A stretch of DNA of 64,000 nt, from positions 62,001-126,000 of the forward strand of contig JAHWIR010000014.1 in NCBI GenBank assembly GCA_019322435.1, written 5' to 3'. The position numbers and the translations under genes are program-made. A model generated the notes under the pieces. It worked only from the letters and a program-made list of their open reading frames with translations. It did not search any database and was not told the origin of the DNA. Shown here piece by piece: positions 29,500-44,400 of this stretch. The stretch comes from Candidatus Woesearchaeota archaeon. Lineage in GTDB: Archaea > Nanobdellota > Nanobdellia > Woesearchaeales > WJKL01. Positions within the stretch are counted from its first letter, which is position 1. The number at the start of each line of letters is the position of its first letter.

Positions 29500-32400
29500 A
29501 AGAAAGTTCTCTTCACCATGTTTATATGTGAAAACAGCCGCAAGTATACCCTGCCTAGTATCTTCTGTTTCATCCTCAAAACCAGTAAAGGTAAGTTCAT
29601 AATTTCCATCTACATAAACACAATCAGCTCCTTCTCCAGTATCTATGGATAGATATACTCCATTAACACAATCTTGATGTGTCCAAAGTTTAACATCAGG
29701 ATCGTCAGGCTCATCATTGTTTATGTCATTAATATCATCAGCATTAAAATTAACACCTATTCCATTCCTCCACCCAGCATCTAGAACAATCCTGCCTGCA
29801 TCGGCTAAATCTAGATTTGCATCAAGCAAATCCTCCACAAATACTCTCCACCACACACCATATTGAACTGTTGCTAGTCCAAGTGGACTTGGTCCACTGT
29901 GTAAATCAATCCAACCAGGAGGAGCATTGCTATTAATAGCGAACTGAAGAATAGGACCATCATAAGTATAAGGACCAGATCTTCTTACTTGCAAGCCACG
30001 GGTACAAACAGTGCATTCTACTATATTTCCCCACATATCATATAATTCCATAGCATCTTCCCAAGCAGGTTTAAGGATATTCCAGCAAGTAGTATAATTT
30101 ATTGTAACTATAGTTGAATTCAAGCTCACTCCATCAACAATACCATCATTAGGCGTAAGATTACATGACCAATTATCTCCTGCAGCTAATTCATACCCAT
30201 ACATAAATTGTGTTTTATTTTGATATAATGCCTTAATCTGGCCCAGTGTTAATGCCCTGTCATAGATACGCAACTCATCTATTGTTCCATTGAAATAGCC
30301 GCCTCCAATTGCAGACGTTCCGATGAATAGATCATGATCTCCATTATACATAGGTCCTGCATAACCTGAATGCACCTTATCTTTCTCTCCATTTATATAG
30401 AAGGTAGTATCATTGCCATCATAAGTTACAGCAACATGATTCCAGGCATTCTCAGTGATTCCTCCAATATTAGACCACAGCCAGTCATTATAAACCCCTG
30501 AAAATATAACTTCAAGATAAGAGCCATGCACTTTAAATGCAAATGTCTGGTTAGTTACAGATGTTCCTCCTTTCTGCACAATTGGCTTAGGATCTGTTGT
30601 ATCTCTTGGATAGATCCATGCTTCAATTGTTATCTCAGTGAAATTCAAAGAAGCATCATTATCAATCTTTAGGTAATCATTTACACCATCAAACTCATAA
30701 GCTCCCCATCCGTCATATCCAGCTGTTGAACTCCATGTTATACCATTGAATTCTGTTGCATCATTTCCATATCCAGAATAATCCTTTGTTCCTGCATTGC
30801 TTCCGTTGTTCTCAAACGGCATATTAACCTTAGTAATAGATGTATCATTAACATACCAGTTTGTAATATGCTTGATAATATTATTATCAGCATCATAGGT
30901 ATTGTTAGCAGAGCATCCAAGATCCTGTCCAACAACTACATGTGGATAAACACCTTTTGTAGAGTTATATAGCTCTCCCACTTCAGCTGCAGAGAATGCT
31001 GTGTCCCACACCACAACTTCATCTATTGATCCATTGAAATAACCGCTTGGTGTTGCATCACCAACCCTCCCAATATCCCAGCCGTCAATTAGACTATTAT
31101 AAGCTACAGTGCTTGTGTTTGTACCTTCTGATACTCCATCTACAAAAATTTCTCTATATGATTCGTTAAAGACTCCAACTATATGATGCCATTTTCCATC
31201 ATTAACAGTTGTTGTTGAAGTAGCACAAATAGTAATAGGATTTTTAGCGCATGCATATGCAAATCCGCCAGCATCTATGCGGATATCTGTGAAAACATTG
31301 GTTGCAGACCTGTCAACTATTGAGAATATCTCCTGGAAGCCTGACTGGCTTGTTTTAATCCAGGCGCTGAAAGTGAAAGAATAATTAGAGAATAATTTAT
31401 CTTCGCCGCTTATATAATCATCCACTCCATCAAATTCATAACCCTTTCCAACTCTTCCTGCATCTGTCCACACTGCTCCTGAAACAGTTCCGTCATTACC
31501 CGCTGCTCGATCTTCAGCATAAAGTTCAAATCTCCATTCTGAACGCAAATCACCTGACATCCTGTTATGCCCTCCGATATAAGGCGTTGATTGTGTTGGA
31601 GCATCATTTAGATCAAATGTAAAGAACCACGTGTCTGAACTTCCTTGATTAGCATAGCTTGTATTATCAATGCAGGTTACAGTCCAATTATAATATCCGT
31701 CTCCAAGCAATGATGTAAATGTATTCTCTGCATTGGCTGTTATAGTTATATCTGTCTGATTAACAGTTCCATTAATATATAATGTGCAGTTTGCGATTCC
31801 TTCATAATCAGCCACATAATATGTAAATATAACAGGAGACAATACTTCTGTTGAGCCATTTTCAGGTGAAACCAGAGTTACAATTGGGTTGCTGGATATT
31901 ATTGTAAGATTATTGCTGCATTTCTCATCTCCATCTGGGTCATTGTCATTTGGTGTGATACAAGCCTTCCATACATCTCCAATAACTGTTTCTTGTGAAA
32001 CAACCAAATCTGTCCTGTTTTCATATAAGGCCTTGACCTGCTCTGCTGATAAGCTTCTATTAAATATCATTACTTCATCTACTGTTCCATTGAATGATGT
32101 TACTACAGCTATATCTCTCGCCCCAATACAAACATGTTGATTTGCACTCCAATCTTCACCATCCATAGCAGATACATCTAAAGTAGATTCTTGAACACCA
32201 TCTACATAAATAGTAGAATTTACATCTCTATCTATACTCCAAACAACATGATGCCACTTATTATCATCTACAGAGGTTGTTGATGATTGCCAATTTATTT
32301 TAGTTGCACCTTGCCATACAAATACTTTAGCTTTGCTGCTTGATACAGCAAATTGCCAAGGAGAATATTTTGCAGCAAAAACACCAGAAGTATTATCACC

Positions 32401-35400
32401 TGTTTTTATCCAAGCACTAACAGTATAATCATTAGTTGCTAATTTAAGCTCACTTGAATCAGGAATCCTAATATCCATATCACTTTTATCAAACTCATAA
32501 GCTCCCCAGCTGTCATAGCCTCCTGAAGCATTCCAAATTACTCCGCCATTCTCTGTTCCGTCATTATTATAAGGAGAATAATCATTTGTTCCTGTATCAC
32601 TTCCATTGTTCTCAAACGGCATGTTCAATACAGTGATTGAAGTTTCATTAACATACCAATTGATTATATTCTTGACTGAATCATCCTCAGGATCATAAGT
32701 AGACTGGTTATAGACAGTCAGATTATCAGTTGTATAATTCTTTCCAGACGTTGAATTCAAGATTGGATAATCATGTGTTGGCGGCTTGTTTAACAAGGAT
32801 ATATTATTGCTGCATCTTTCAATTCCATCATCATAGCCGTCATTTGGAGTGATGCATGCACTCCAGTCCTCTTCTTTTAATGTTTCTTGATGCATTATTG
32901 TCTGGGTCTGGTTCTCATACAATGCTAGGATTTGCTCTGCTGATAAAGCTCTGTCAAATATCATCACATCATCTATTGAGCCGTTGAAAGGTCTATCAAT
33001 AGCCTGATGGTCTCCAAGAGATAACTGAACTGCAGTTGAAGTTAAATTTACAGTTGATAAACGCACTACACCTTTAACCCCATTGATATAGTAAGTATAA
33101 TTTACCCTCGAAGAATTATATCTTTGAATAACCAATGCTATATGATTCCAACTGCCTGATGGTGCTACAGAATTGCTCGCTGCTTGAGAAAAACCACCTA
33201 TCTGCCAACGTAATTGTCCTGTAGTGCTATCCCACCAAAGATTAGATTCGCCAATACCATAAAAAATCCTTCCTGTAACTGTGACAGAGGTTGCATAAGG
33301 TTTTATCCAAGTTGAAAAAGTCCAATTATTAACAAATGTTCCAAAATAAGCAGAACTAAGTGCAATACGATTATCATTTCCAGCATCTCCTGTTCCATCA
33401 AACTCATAAGCTCCCCAACCGTCATAGCCTCCTGTTGGATTCCAAGTTGCTCCTGTTACAGTTCCGTTGTTTCCATAGCCAGAATAATCTCTGACCTTAG
33501 TTCCAGACTCAGCTGTTAGATTAGCTTCCATTGGCATATTCAATCCAGTGATTGATGTTCCATCCTTATACCAGTTGATTATGTTCTTGACATCGTGGTC
33601 ATCACCATCATATGTGTTATTAGCAGAAGTTCCTAAGTCATGATTAATATAAACATTATCAATTCCAGCTGAATAATTGTATAAAATTTCTATTTCATCT
33701 GCAGATAACGCCCTGTTCCAGACAACAACTTCGTCTATTGTTCCGTTGAAATTTTCTACACCGCCAAACCGTGAACCAATATAAAGAGTTCCTGCAAAAC
33801 TACTCCAGTCATCAGAAGAATAACTTCCACTTCCAATCAACTGTCCATCTAAATATAATTTATTTTCTAAATTTTCCATCACAGCAACAGCATGATACCA
33901 TCTATCACTATCAATAGCAGTTGAATATAATGAGGAACTTGCGTCATCAATATCATCATATAGGATAAGTTGATTTGAAGGAAGGTATAATCCCCAACTG
34001 TCTAATGTACTTCCAATAGTATAATCTAATATCCAAGAATCTGCAGTTACTTCTGCACTCTTAAACCACACACTTACAGTTACATTTTTCAAGCTTTGGA
34101 ATCCTGTTCCACAATTAATTCTTTCTGAATTGCCGTCAAACACATAAGCTTCTCCTACCCTTCCTTCATCTGTCTTTACAGCGCCAAGCACAGTTCCGTT
34201 ATTGACTCCAGTCTCGTCAACAGCATCTACTTCAAATCTCCAATCAGCAACTAATCCATCTGTTTCTATATTATGCGCTCCTATCCATGGATTTGAATGA
34301 GTAGGAATCCTGTTCAGGATTGTTACATTATCAGTGCAGTTCTCAATGCCATCCTGTGTCCTGTCATTTGGAGTTATGCACGCGCTCCAGTTGTCTCCAA
34401 TCCTTGTCTCTTCCAGCATTATTGTCTGTGTCTGGTTCTCGTATAATGCTTTAACTTGCTCTGAAGTCAACGCCATATCAAATACCATCATTTCGTCTAT
34501 TGAGCCGTTGAAATATCTACCAGCATGACCTTTAGCATGGCCTACCTCTGCACCACCTGTAATATTCATTAAAACAGCACCATTAGAGACAGTTCTATTC
34601 CCAATAAGTTCTCCGTTAAGATATAAATAGAGCCCTGTGCTATTGGATACGCCTACATAATGATTCCATAAATATGCATTAAATCCTGCTGGGGTAACAA
34701 CAACACCTGCAGCATCTAAATCACTATCTCCTTTAAAAGTAAATGTTGTACAACCAGCAGTTCTAATACAAAATCCATTTTGAGTAGAGATATCATCTGA
34801 AAAAATTGTATCTAAAGCCGAACAATCATTCCCTTGCTCAACTTTTGCCCAAACTGAAAGTGTAACAGGACTATCTGCAATAAGAGAAGAAACATTAATA
34901 AAATCATCATTTCCATCAAACTCATAAGCTCCCCAAGCATCATAACCTCCTGCTGAGTTCCATGTTGCACTTGTTACAGTTCCATCATTTCCATAAGGAG
35001 TGTAATCCTTTGTATATGTTGAATTGCTTCCGCCTTCAAACGGCATGTTCAATACAGTTATTGAAGTTCCATCCTTATACCAGTTGATTATATTCTTAAT
35101 CTCATCATCATAAATATCATCTGTATTATTAGCAGAAGTTCCTAAGTCATGGTCAGTATAGACATTATTTATTCCAGTAGAAGAATTATACAGTTCTTCT
35201 ATCTCTGTTGCTGACAAGCTTCTGTTCCAGACAATGACTTCATCTATTGTTCCATTAACAGGCCATGCATCACTATTAACAGTAAGTCTTTTATTGTTTC
35301 CACATACACCCAAACCAGAACCGCTGCCTATTGAATCACCATTTATGTAACCCACCATAGAATCTATACTTCTGTCCACAGTAACTACAATATGATACCA

Positions 35401-38400
35401 AGTATCTACAGAGAATGGAGAATTAATTGTAGCTACACTTGGACCTCCCTCACAAGCATATAAATAAAGCTCTTGTCCATAAATATTAATCCAAACATCA
35501 GACTGAGTAGTTGAACCATCCTGTCCAATTAATCTGTGTGTTCCAGCAGGCAGAGTATTAAACTTAGCCCAGACTGAAACAGTATAATTTTTACTTAAGT
35601 TCAAAGAATCATCATAAGTTGCTTTAATTTCATCATCAATTCCATCGAATTCATAAGCTTTACCTACTCTACCTTCATCAGTAGGGACTGGATTATCATA
35701 TAGGGTTCCATTATTAACACCAGTCTCGTCAACAGCATCAACCTCAAATCTCCATTCTAAAACCTTGCCAGTATCTATATCAGTATGCGCTCCTATCCAA
35801 GGCTTAGATTGAGTTGGAGCATAGTTGGTGTTGATAGTTTGATTGTTGCTGCATTTTTCGATTCCATCTGGGTCATTGTCATTTGGTGTGATACATGCTT
35901 TCCACACATCTCCTTCAATTGTCTCCTGTGAAACAATCAAGTCTGTCCTGTTCTGGTATAATGCAAGAATTTGCTCTGGTGATAATGTTCTATTGAAGAC
36001 CATCACTTCGTCTATTGTTCCGTTGAAATATGTCCCAGTGCTTCTTCTTGAACCTATATATAAATTACCGCCATAACTTGACCAGCTTGCTGTGGAATTA
36101 TACCCTGAACAATCAACTGGCGAACCATCTAAATATAATCTATTCTCATAACCATTTCCAGATGAATTAAGAACTAATTGGGCAACAACATGATACCAAG
36201 TATCGGCAGAAACTGCTACTGGACAAGGCTGTTGTCCAGCATTATCAATATCATCATATATCCTTAAATTACCAGCGAGAAATCTCACTCCCCATGCATC
36301 ACTTGTGCTAGCATACTTGTTTATAATCCAAACATCTGAAATAACATTAGCATTAAACCAGAATGATAAAGAAAGATTATCCAGAGATAAATCAGCAGTT
36401 TGAATATAATCACCGTCACCATCAAATTCATAAGCTCCCCAGCCGTCATAGCCTCCTGAAGCATTCCACTGAGCAGTTCCATTAAGAGTAACTGTTCCAT
36501 GATTTCCATAACCAGAATAATCCTTTGTAGAAGCACTCATATCAGCATCTGAAGAATTTTTTTCAAACGGCATGTTCAATACAGTGATTGAAGTTTCATT
36601 CATGTACCAGTTGATGATGTTCTTAACATCATCTCCATCAAGATCCAGAGTAGACTGGTTATAGACAGTCAGATTATCTGTTGTATAATTCTTTGCTGAA
36701 CTTGCATTCAATATTGGAGTATCATGAGTCGGGATATAATTCAATATAGTTACATTGTCACTACAGTTCTCAGCACCATCCTGCACACCATCATGTGGAG
36801 TGATGCAGGAGCTCCAGTTCTCTCCTTTTAATGTTTCTTGATAGACAATTGTCTGTGTCTGGTTCTCGTATAATGCCTGGACTTGTTCTGCTGTTAATGC
36901 ACTGTTAAATATCATAGCTTCGTCTATTGTTCCGTTAAAATATTGTATAGTATTAAAAACACCCAAATAAAGAGGATTTGGAGAACTGAGATTCCCTGAT
37001 TTAGTAGTTCCTGCAGTAGGATTTCCATTAACATAGATAATTCCTGTTGCTCCACTTCTTGTAACAGCTATATGATTCCATTTATTCAGAATAACTGAGT
37101 CTGCTCCTATATTAGCTAATGCCACTCCATCGTGTGTTGATAAAATCACAGCACCATCAACTTGATTAATATAAATACGCCACCCGATAGAACCAGATGT
37201 TCTTTTACTAACAATGGTATAATAATCATTATAGTCCCTTGTATAAACCCAAGCTGAAAAAGAAAAATCATTAGTTTCAAAATTCAAACTACTATCATCA
37301 GCAATAGTTATTTTATCATTACCATCAAATTCATAAGCTCCCCAGCTGTCATAGCCTCCTATTGAACTGTATGTTGCTCCAGTCACAGTTCCATTATTTC
37401 CATAAGAAGAATAATCCTTTACTTTTGTGTTTACTTCTGCAAGTGTGCCGCCTTCCATTGGCATATTCAGTACAGTAATTGATGTTCCATTCTTATACCA
37501 GTTGATTATATTTTTTATATCATCATTATAAGTATCATTTGTATTATTTGCAGAAGTTCCCAAGTCCATATCAGTGTAAACTTTATCAATTCCAGCTGAT
37601 GAATTATACAAGTCAGCTATTTCTAAAGCAGATAAAGTTCTTTTCCAGAGGATTGCCTCGTCTATTGTTCCATCAACCCAATAAGAAGCCCCATTCCAAT
37701 TAGACGCGCCTATACGTTTAGCAGCATCACTATTTGGAACATACCCGTTCAATGTAAAAGTATCTGTGCCAATATTTTGCCCATCTAAATAATAAGATAT
37801 TAATTTAGTTTCTTTATTATATGAAACAGCAAAATGATACCAGGTATCTGTATCTAAATTTGAAGTATATGCTTGATTATGAGTTTGATAATCAGTGATA
37901 TTAGTCAAACGAGTGGATAATTTATCAACTTCTGTATATATCATAAATCCACTTCTGCTTATACTATTTGTTGCCCCAAAAAGACAAGGTGATGAGGGTG
38001 AAAAAGATTTGAATTTGGCCCAAGAACTAAATGTCCAATCAGTATCATTCATATCAAAATCTGGAAGATCAATAGCGCTATAACTTCCAGGGAACTCATA
38101 AGCCTCTCCAACTCTTCCTTCATCTGTCTTTACAGCATTAATGACAGCAGTAGCATCATTGACACCAGTCTCATCTATAGCATCTACTTCAAATCTCCAT
38201 TCCCCTACTTTACTAGTATGCAGATCAGTATGCGCTCCAATCCAAGGATTAGATTGTGTTGGAGCTTCATTATTATTAATAGTCAAATTATTGCTGCAGT
38301 TATACTGCCCATCCTGATACCCATCATTTGCAGTTATGCAGGCCTGCCATACATCTCCAACAGATGTCTCCTGTGAAACAATCAGGTCTGTCCTGTTTTC

Positions 38401-41400
38401 GTATAATGCTTTGATTTGCTCTGGTGATAATGTTCTGTTGAAAACCATGACTTCATCTACGGTTCCATTCCAGCTTGTTGTTGTATGATTTACCCCAACA
38501 TAAAAACCAGAAATTGCCAAACCTAATGCATTGGTTGAAGAACCTGTATCATCTACTCCATTCACATAAATCTTTGTATCGGTTGCATTTTCTGAAGGTA
38601 TAATACATAAATGCGCCCATTTATTATTTGCAATAGTAGTTGATGCTGAACGAGCATAGCTTGTAGCACTCATATATACATCAATCTGTCCAGCATTAAA
38701 GATATAAACAAAAGGCGCACCATAAGACCCAATAGTCTTAAAACTATACAAAGCATGAAGAGTGCCAGGAGCTGAATTATAAATCCACGAACAAATAGTA
38801 TAATTATATTTAACGATATTTCCAACAGAAATATAATCACTCGCTCCATCAAACACAAATGCTCCTTTGCCGTCATAGCCAGATGTATTCCAAATTGCTC
38901 CAGTTACAGTTCCATTGTTGCCGTAAGGAGAATAATCTCTCACTTTAGTTCCTAATTCAGCAGTCAGATTTGCTTCAAACGGCATGTTCAGCACAGTGAT
39001 TGAAGTTCCATTCATATACCAATTAATAATATTCCTGACAGGATTATTTTCAGGATCATATGTAGACTGGTTATAGACAGTCAGATTATCTGTTGTATAG
39101 TTCTTTCCTGTTGTTGAATTCAGTATTGGAATTCCCTGTATAGGCGGGTCATTTACAGTTACAGTCAGATTATAGACAAGAGATTCTCCTTGATTATGGT
39201 CAGTAGTATTGTCAGTGCAGTTCACACTCCAATTATACTGCCCATCAAGCAGGAATACTGTGAAGTTGTTATAAGCATTATTCACTATAGTTGTGTTTGT
39301 CTGATTAATAACACCATTCAGTATCAAACTGCAGTTGTCAACTGCATTATCCTCACTTACATTATAGATAAATATTATAGTGTGTGTTGTTGTATTCAGT
39401 GTATTATTAGACGGTGTAATCAGAGTTATAACAGGAGCAACATTATCAAGTATTCTGAACTCTTCACTGCATTTTTCAATTCCATCCGGGTCAGTGTCGT
39501 GCGGAGTGATGCATGCATACCAGTTCTCATTAAGATTGGTCTCCTCTGCCATGATTGTCTGTGTCTGATTCTCATATAATGCCTTGATCTGCTCTGCTGA
39601 CAAACTTCTGTTGAAGATCATTACTTCGTCTATTGAACCGTTATAATAATAATCATTTGAACCCCCCCTTCTTCCAATTTGGAAATGTCCACTACTTGGT
39701 TCTCCCATCATATGAGTAGAAAAAGGACCAATACCAACACGTTCACCATTGACATACAATTTTATAATACTTTCAGCCCTATCAAAAGTAAATGCAACGT
39801 GTTTCCAATCTCCTGTTGATGTATTATAATCTTCTTCACGCAAATCAGCTGTTCCATTTTCTAATTGAATTACAACTCCGTGTAGCTGAGTATCGAAAAT
39901 TACTTGAAAAGAATGAGTTGCATCTATGTAATTACTTATAACATTGGAAGCAATACTAACTGAGTTAGGTTTTATCCACAAACTATAAGTCACACTATCA
40001 ATTTCAGCCAAAGAACTTCTATCTCCAATATCAATATAATCATCAAGACCATCAAACTCATAAGCTCCAAAGCCGTCATATCCTCCTGTAGAGATGTATG
40101 TTGCGCTAGTCACAGTTCCATTGTTTCCATGGCTGGAATAATCTTTTACCTTTGTATCTCCCTCTGCAAGTGTTCCTCCTTCCATAGGCATGTTCAGCGT
40201 AGTGATTGACTCCCCATTCCTATACCAGTTGATTATGTTTTTAATACTATCACCATCAGTGTCTTCTGTGTTGTTGGCAGAAGCTCCCAAATCATTCTCA
40301 GGGTATATGCTGTAGATTCCAGCTGATGAATTATACAGTTCTTTTATCTCTGCTGCTGTCAAGCTTCTGTTCCACACAACTACTTCATCTATTGTTCCGT
40401 TGAAAAAATACTCCTCAGCATTCCTAATATGAGCACCAATAACAAAATTATCTCTATTATCAGTATCTGCAAACCAGTCACCATCATTTACACCATCTAT
40501 AAGCCAAAGAGGTTCAACTGCACCATCAACATACAATGTATAATTAGTCCCATTTGAAACCAAAGCAACGTGATACCATTGATTAGCTGAAAGAACATTC
40601 GTGCTTCTCACTCTATGTAAAGGAACATTATTATATTGGGATATTTGTAAGTTATCAGCCCAAACAGAAAATATAAAATGATAGCTATTAGTTCCTTCAT
40701 CAGAAGATGAAAATATAGTCTTCGCAGATGTAACATCATTCAAATAAATCCAAGCAGTTATTGTTCCTTGAGAATCAGAACTTTGCCAATTTGCTTCACT
40801 TTTCTTAATATAATCATTTCCATCAAAATCATAAGCCTCTCCAACCCTTCCTTCATCTGTCTTTACAGCACCAGTCACAGTTCCATTATTAACATTAGTC
40901 TCATCAACAGCATCAACCTCAAATCTCCACTCTCCAACCAATCCATCAGTATCAGCATTATGCGCTCCTGCCCAAGGATTTGAATGTGTTGGAAGTGCGT
41001 TCAATATGCTTATATTATTACTGCAGTTTTCAGCTCCGTCTCCATACCTGTCATTTGGTGTTATACATGCTGACCAGTTCTCTCCTTTTGTTGTCTCTTC
41101 CAAGACTATTGTTTGGGTTTGATTTTCATACAATGCTGTAATCTGCTCTGGTGTAAGGGCTCTGTTGAATACCATTACTTCATCTATTGTTCCGTAAAAA
41201 TGCAATCCTGTAACTCCAGACAAACTATAACCTATGTTTAGTCTATAATTTACTATATTCTCTGAATTGATGGGGTCTGTATCACTTCCTATGAATTTTC
41301 CATCAACATATGCTGAATAAACAAGCTGATTATTAGTAAAATTATGAATAGTAACTATATGATACCATCTATTATTTTGCAAATTTGGAGACATAGCGAC

Positions 41401-44400
41401 TTGGGAATCTGCAAAATCAGAACCATTGTAAGTAAGACTACCAAGCTCATTTATATCCCATTTTGCCCTAACATATCCAGCAGGAGCTCCACCATAAAAA
41501 TAATATGGAGAACTATTTTGGAAATTAGAAACATCATTAAAATAGTACCAAGCCGACATAGTCACAGAAATATCTGAAAAATTATTGACTTGTGGAGAAT
41601 AAACATAACCATTAAGACCATCAAACTCATAAGCTCCCCAGTTGTCATAGCCTGCTGTGGCATTCCAAATTACATTTCCAGTCTCTGTTCCATCATTTCC
41701 AGCTCCAGAATAATCATTTGTTCCTGCATCGCTTCCATTGTTTTCAAATGGCATGTTCAGCACAGTTATTGACTCTCCATTATGATACCAGTTGATTATG
41801 TTCTTGACAAGATCTCCATCAATATCATTAGTAGACTGATTATAGACAGTCAGATTTTCAGTAGTATAATTTGTTCCATAAGTTGAATTCAATATCGGCT
41901 GTGTATGTGTTGGAATAGTATTCTCAACCTCAAAGCACCACAAGTCAGTTTCATTCCAGTTATTAGAAGTGTCATTTGCATAGAACTTCCAGCAGACATC
42001 CTGTCCGCGAGTGCAGCTGACTGTCTGTGTTGTATTATGCAGATAACTTAATGCTCCTCCAGCAGCTGCAGTTGAAACATTCTGCATTGCTCCGCAGCTT
42101 GTTCCATTCCAGCTGAATATTGAAGTGTCAACTCCAACATCATCAGTCCAGTTCACGCTGAACCAGACAGATTCTCCATATTTTGTTGTGTGATTGCTTT
42201 GATTGTCAGTCCATTTTGGAGCAATTAAATCAGCGCCTTCCAATACAGTCAATGTATTGCTGCAGTTCTCATCCCCATCTCCATAGCCGTCATTAGGAGT
42301 GATGCATGCTTTCCAGACATCATCAGTCTCTGTTTCATCAGAATATATCTTATCTGCTTCTCTTCCATCGTATAAACCCAAAACCTCTGAAGCAGACAAA
42401 GCTTGATCAAATATCATCACATCGTCTAGTGTTCCGTTGAAATAACTTGTACCCTTCTTTCCAATAGTTATACTGTAAGTTCCGCTGTCAAGGGCTGAAT
42501 CCACAGAAGCAGTCTGCCCCCTTAATACTCCATCAATATATAGCTTTATCCTGTATCCATCTCCGGCATTTCTGTCAAATACTCCTGTGAAATGTCTCCA
42601 ATTTCCATCAGAATAAAAACCATTTATCCCTGTAACATTTGATGCGCATCTTGCTGCTCCGCTCTGTCTTACACAGAAATATAGTGTTCCGCTGTTAGTA
42701 GCAATTTCACTTTTAAAAATATAGTTTGTTGTTACGCTGTCAAGTGTTCTTACAACCATCCCTATGCCATTCTGCTGTGTGACTGTCTTAAACCAGAATG
42801 AAGCTGTCATCTCATCTGTGAAGTCAAATTCAGGCTTGTCGCTTATATTAATCCATTTGCTAGAGCCGTCAAATTCATATGCACCATAACCATCATAGCC
42901 TCCTGTAGCATTCCAAGTTACTCCTCCAACTTCTGTTCCGTCATTCCCATAACTTGAATAATCCTTGTAAGTGTCTGAAGCTTGGGTATAATTCTCAAAA
43001 GGCATCTTGACAACAATACTGCTGTAATCAGCTCCAGAAGGCGTCGGTGGATAGCTTCTCTCATTCTTATACCAATCAATCTTATTCACAACAGGATCTC
43101 CATCAGCATCATAAGTGCTTTGATTATAAACAGTTAAATTTTCATCTGTAGTATTCGTGCCTAATGAAGAGTTCAAGATTGGAATTCCTTGTGTAGGAAC
43201 AGTATTCTCAACCTCAAAGCACCATAAGTCAGTCTCATTCCAGTTGTTGGATGTATCATTTGCATAGAACTTCCAGCATACTGTTTGCCCGCCTGTGCAG
43301 CTGACTGTCTGTGTTGTATTATGGATATAACTCAATGCTCCTCCAGCATCTGCAGTTGAGATATTCTGCATTGCACCGCAGCTTGTTCCATTCCAGCTGA
43401 AGATTGAATGGCTGAGTCCAGTTTCATCTGTCCAGTTCACGCTAAACCACACATTGTCCCCATATTTTGTTGTGTGGTTGCTATTGTTGTCAGTCCAGAC
43501 AGGAGCAATTAAATCAGCTCCTTCCAATATAGTCAATGTAGCGCTGCAGTTAGTAGCTCCATCATCCAGCCCGTCATTTGGTGTGATGCACGCACTCCAG
43601 TTATCTCCAACTTCTGTTTCATCTGAGATAAGCACGTCTGTTGACTGGTTATAAAGTTCTATTACCTCAGCAGGAGACAGAGCATAATCAAATATCATCA
43701 CTTCATCCACCTTTCCGTCAAACCAGCGGGTATTGTCACCTCTTCCTCCTATCCTGACTGGATTGTTATTTGTAGTAATAGTTCCTGTGCATGGAGTGCT
43801 ATTAACATCAACTCCATTAACATAGAGTATGACCTTAGAGCCATCATAGACGCCTACTAGATGATACCATTCAGTGCTTGAGAATTCTGAGAGAAGCTTG
43901 GTTGCAGCATAATTGCCGCTGCCATTATTTATCATAAAAACTACTTTATCAGGAGCATAATTGCCAAGCAGCAGCTCATAACTGATATCAGTATTAAAAG
44001 TCTTTGTAACAATATACTGGTTAGGGCTGATATCAGTTCCAGCATCATCCATTACAACCCATGCTGAAACAGTTATAGCATCTGTTATATCAAGGCTGGA
44101 GTGATCCGGAATTTGGATATAATCAGTGACTTGGTCAAAGCTATAAGCACCATACCCGTCATAACCTCCAGCTGCCTGCCATACTGCATTAGTCACAGTC
44201 CCATTATTTCCATAGATTGTATAATCCCTATAGGCGTCTGAAGCCTGGGTAAAATTCTCAAACGGCATCCTAAGGACAAGATTGCTGTAGCTCACTCCCA
44301 AAGGTATTGTAGGATAGCTTCTTCCATATAATAGCCAGTTGATTCTGTTTGTTACAGAATCTCCCTCAAAATCAGATGTAGATTGGTTATAGACAGTCAG

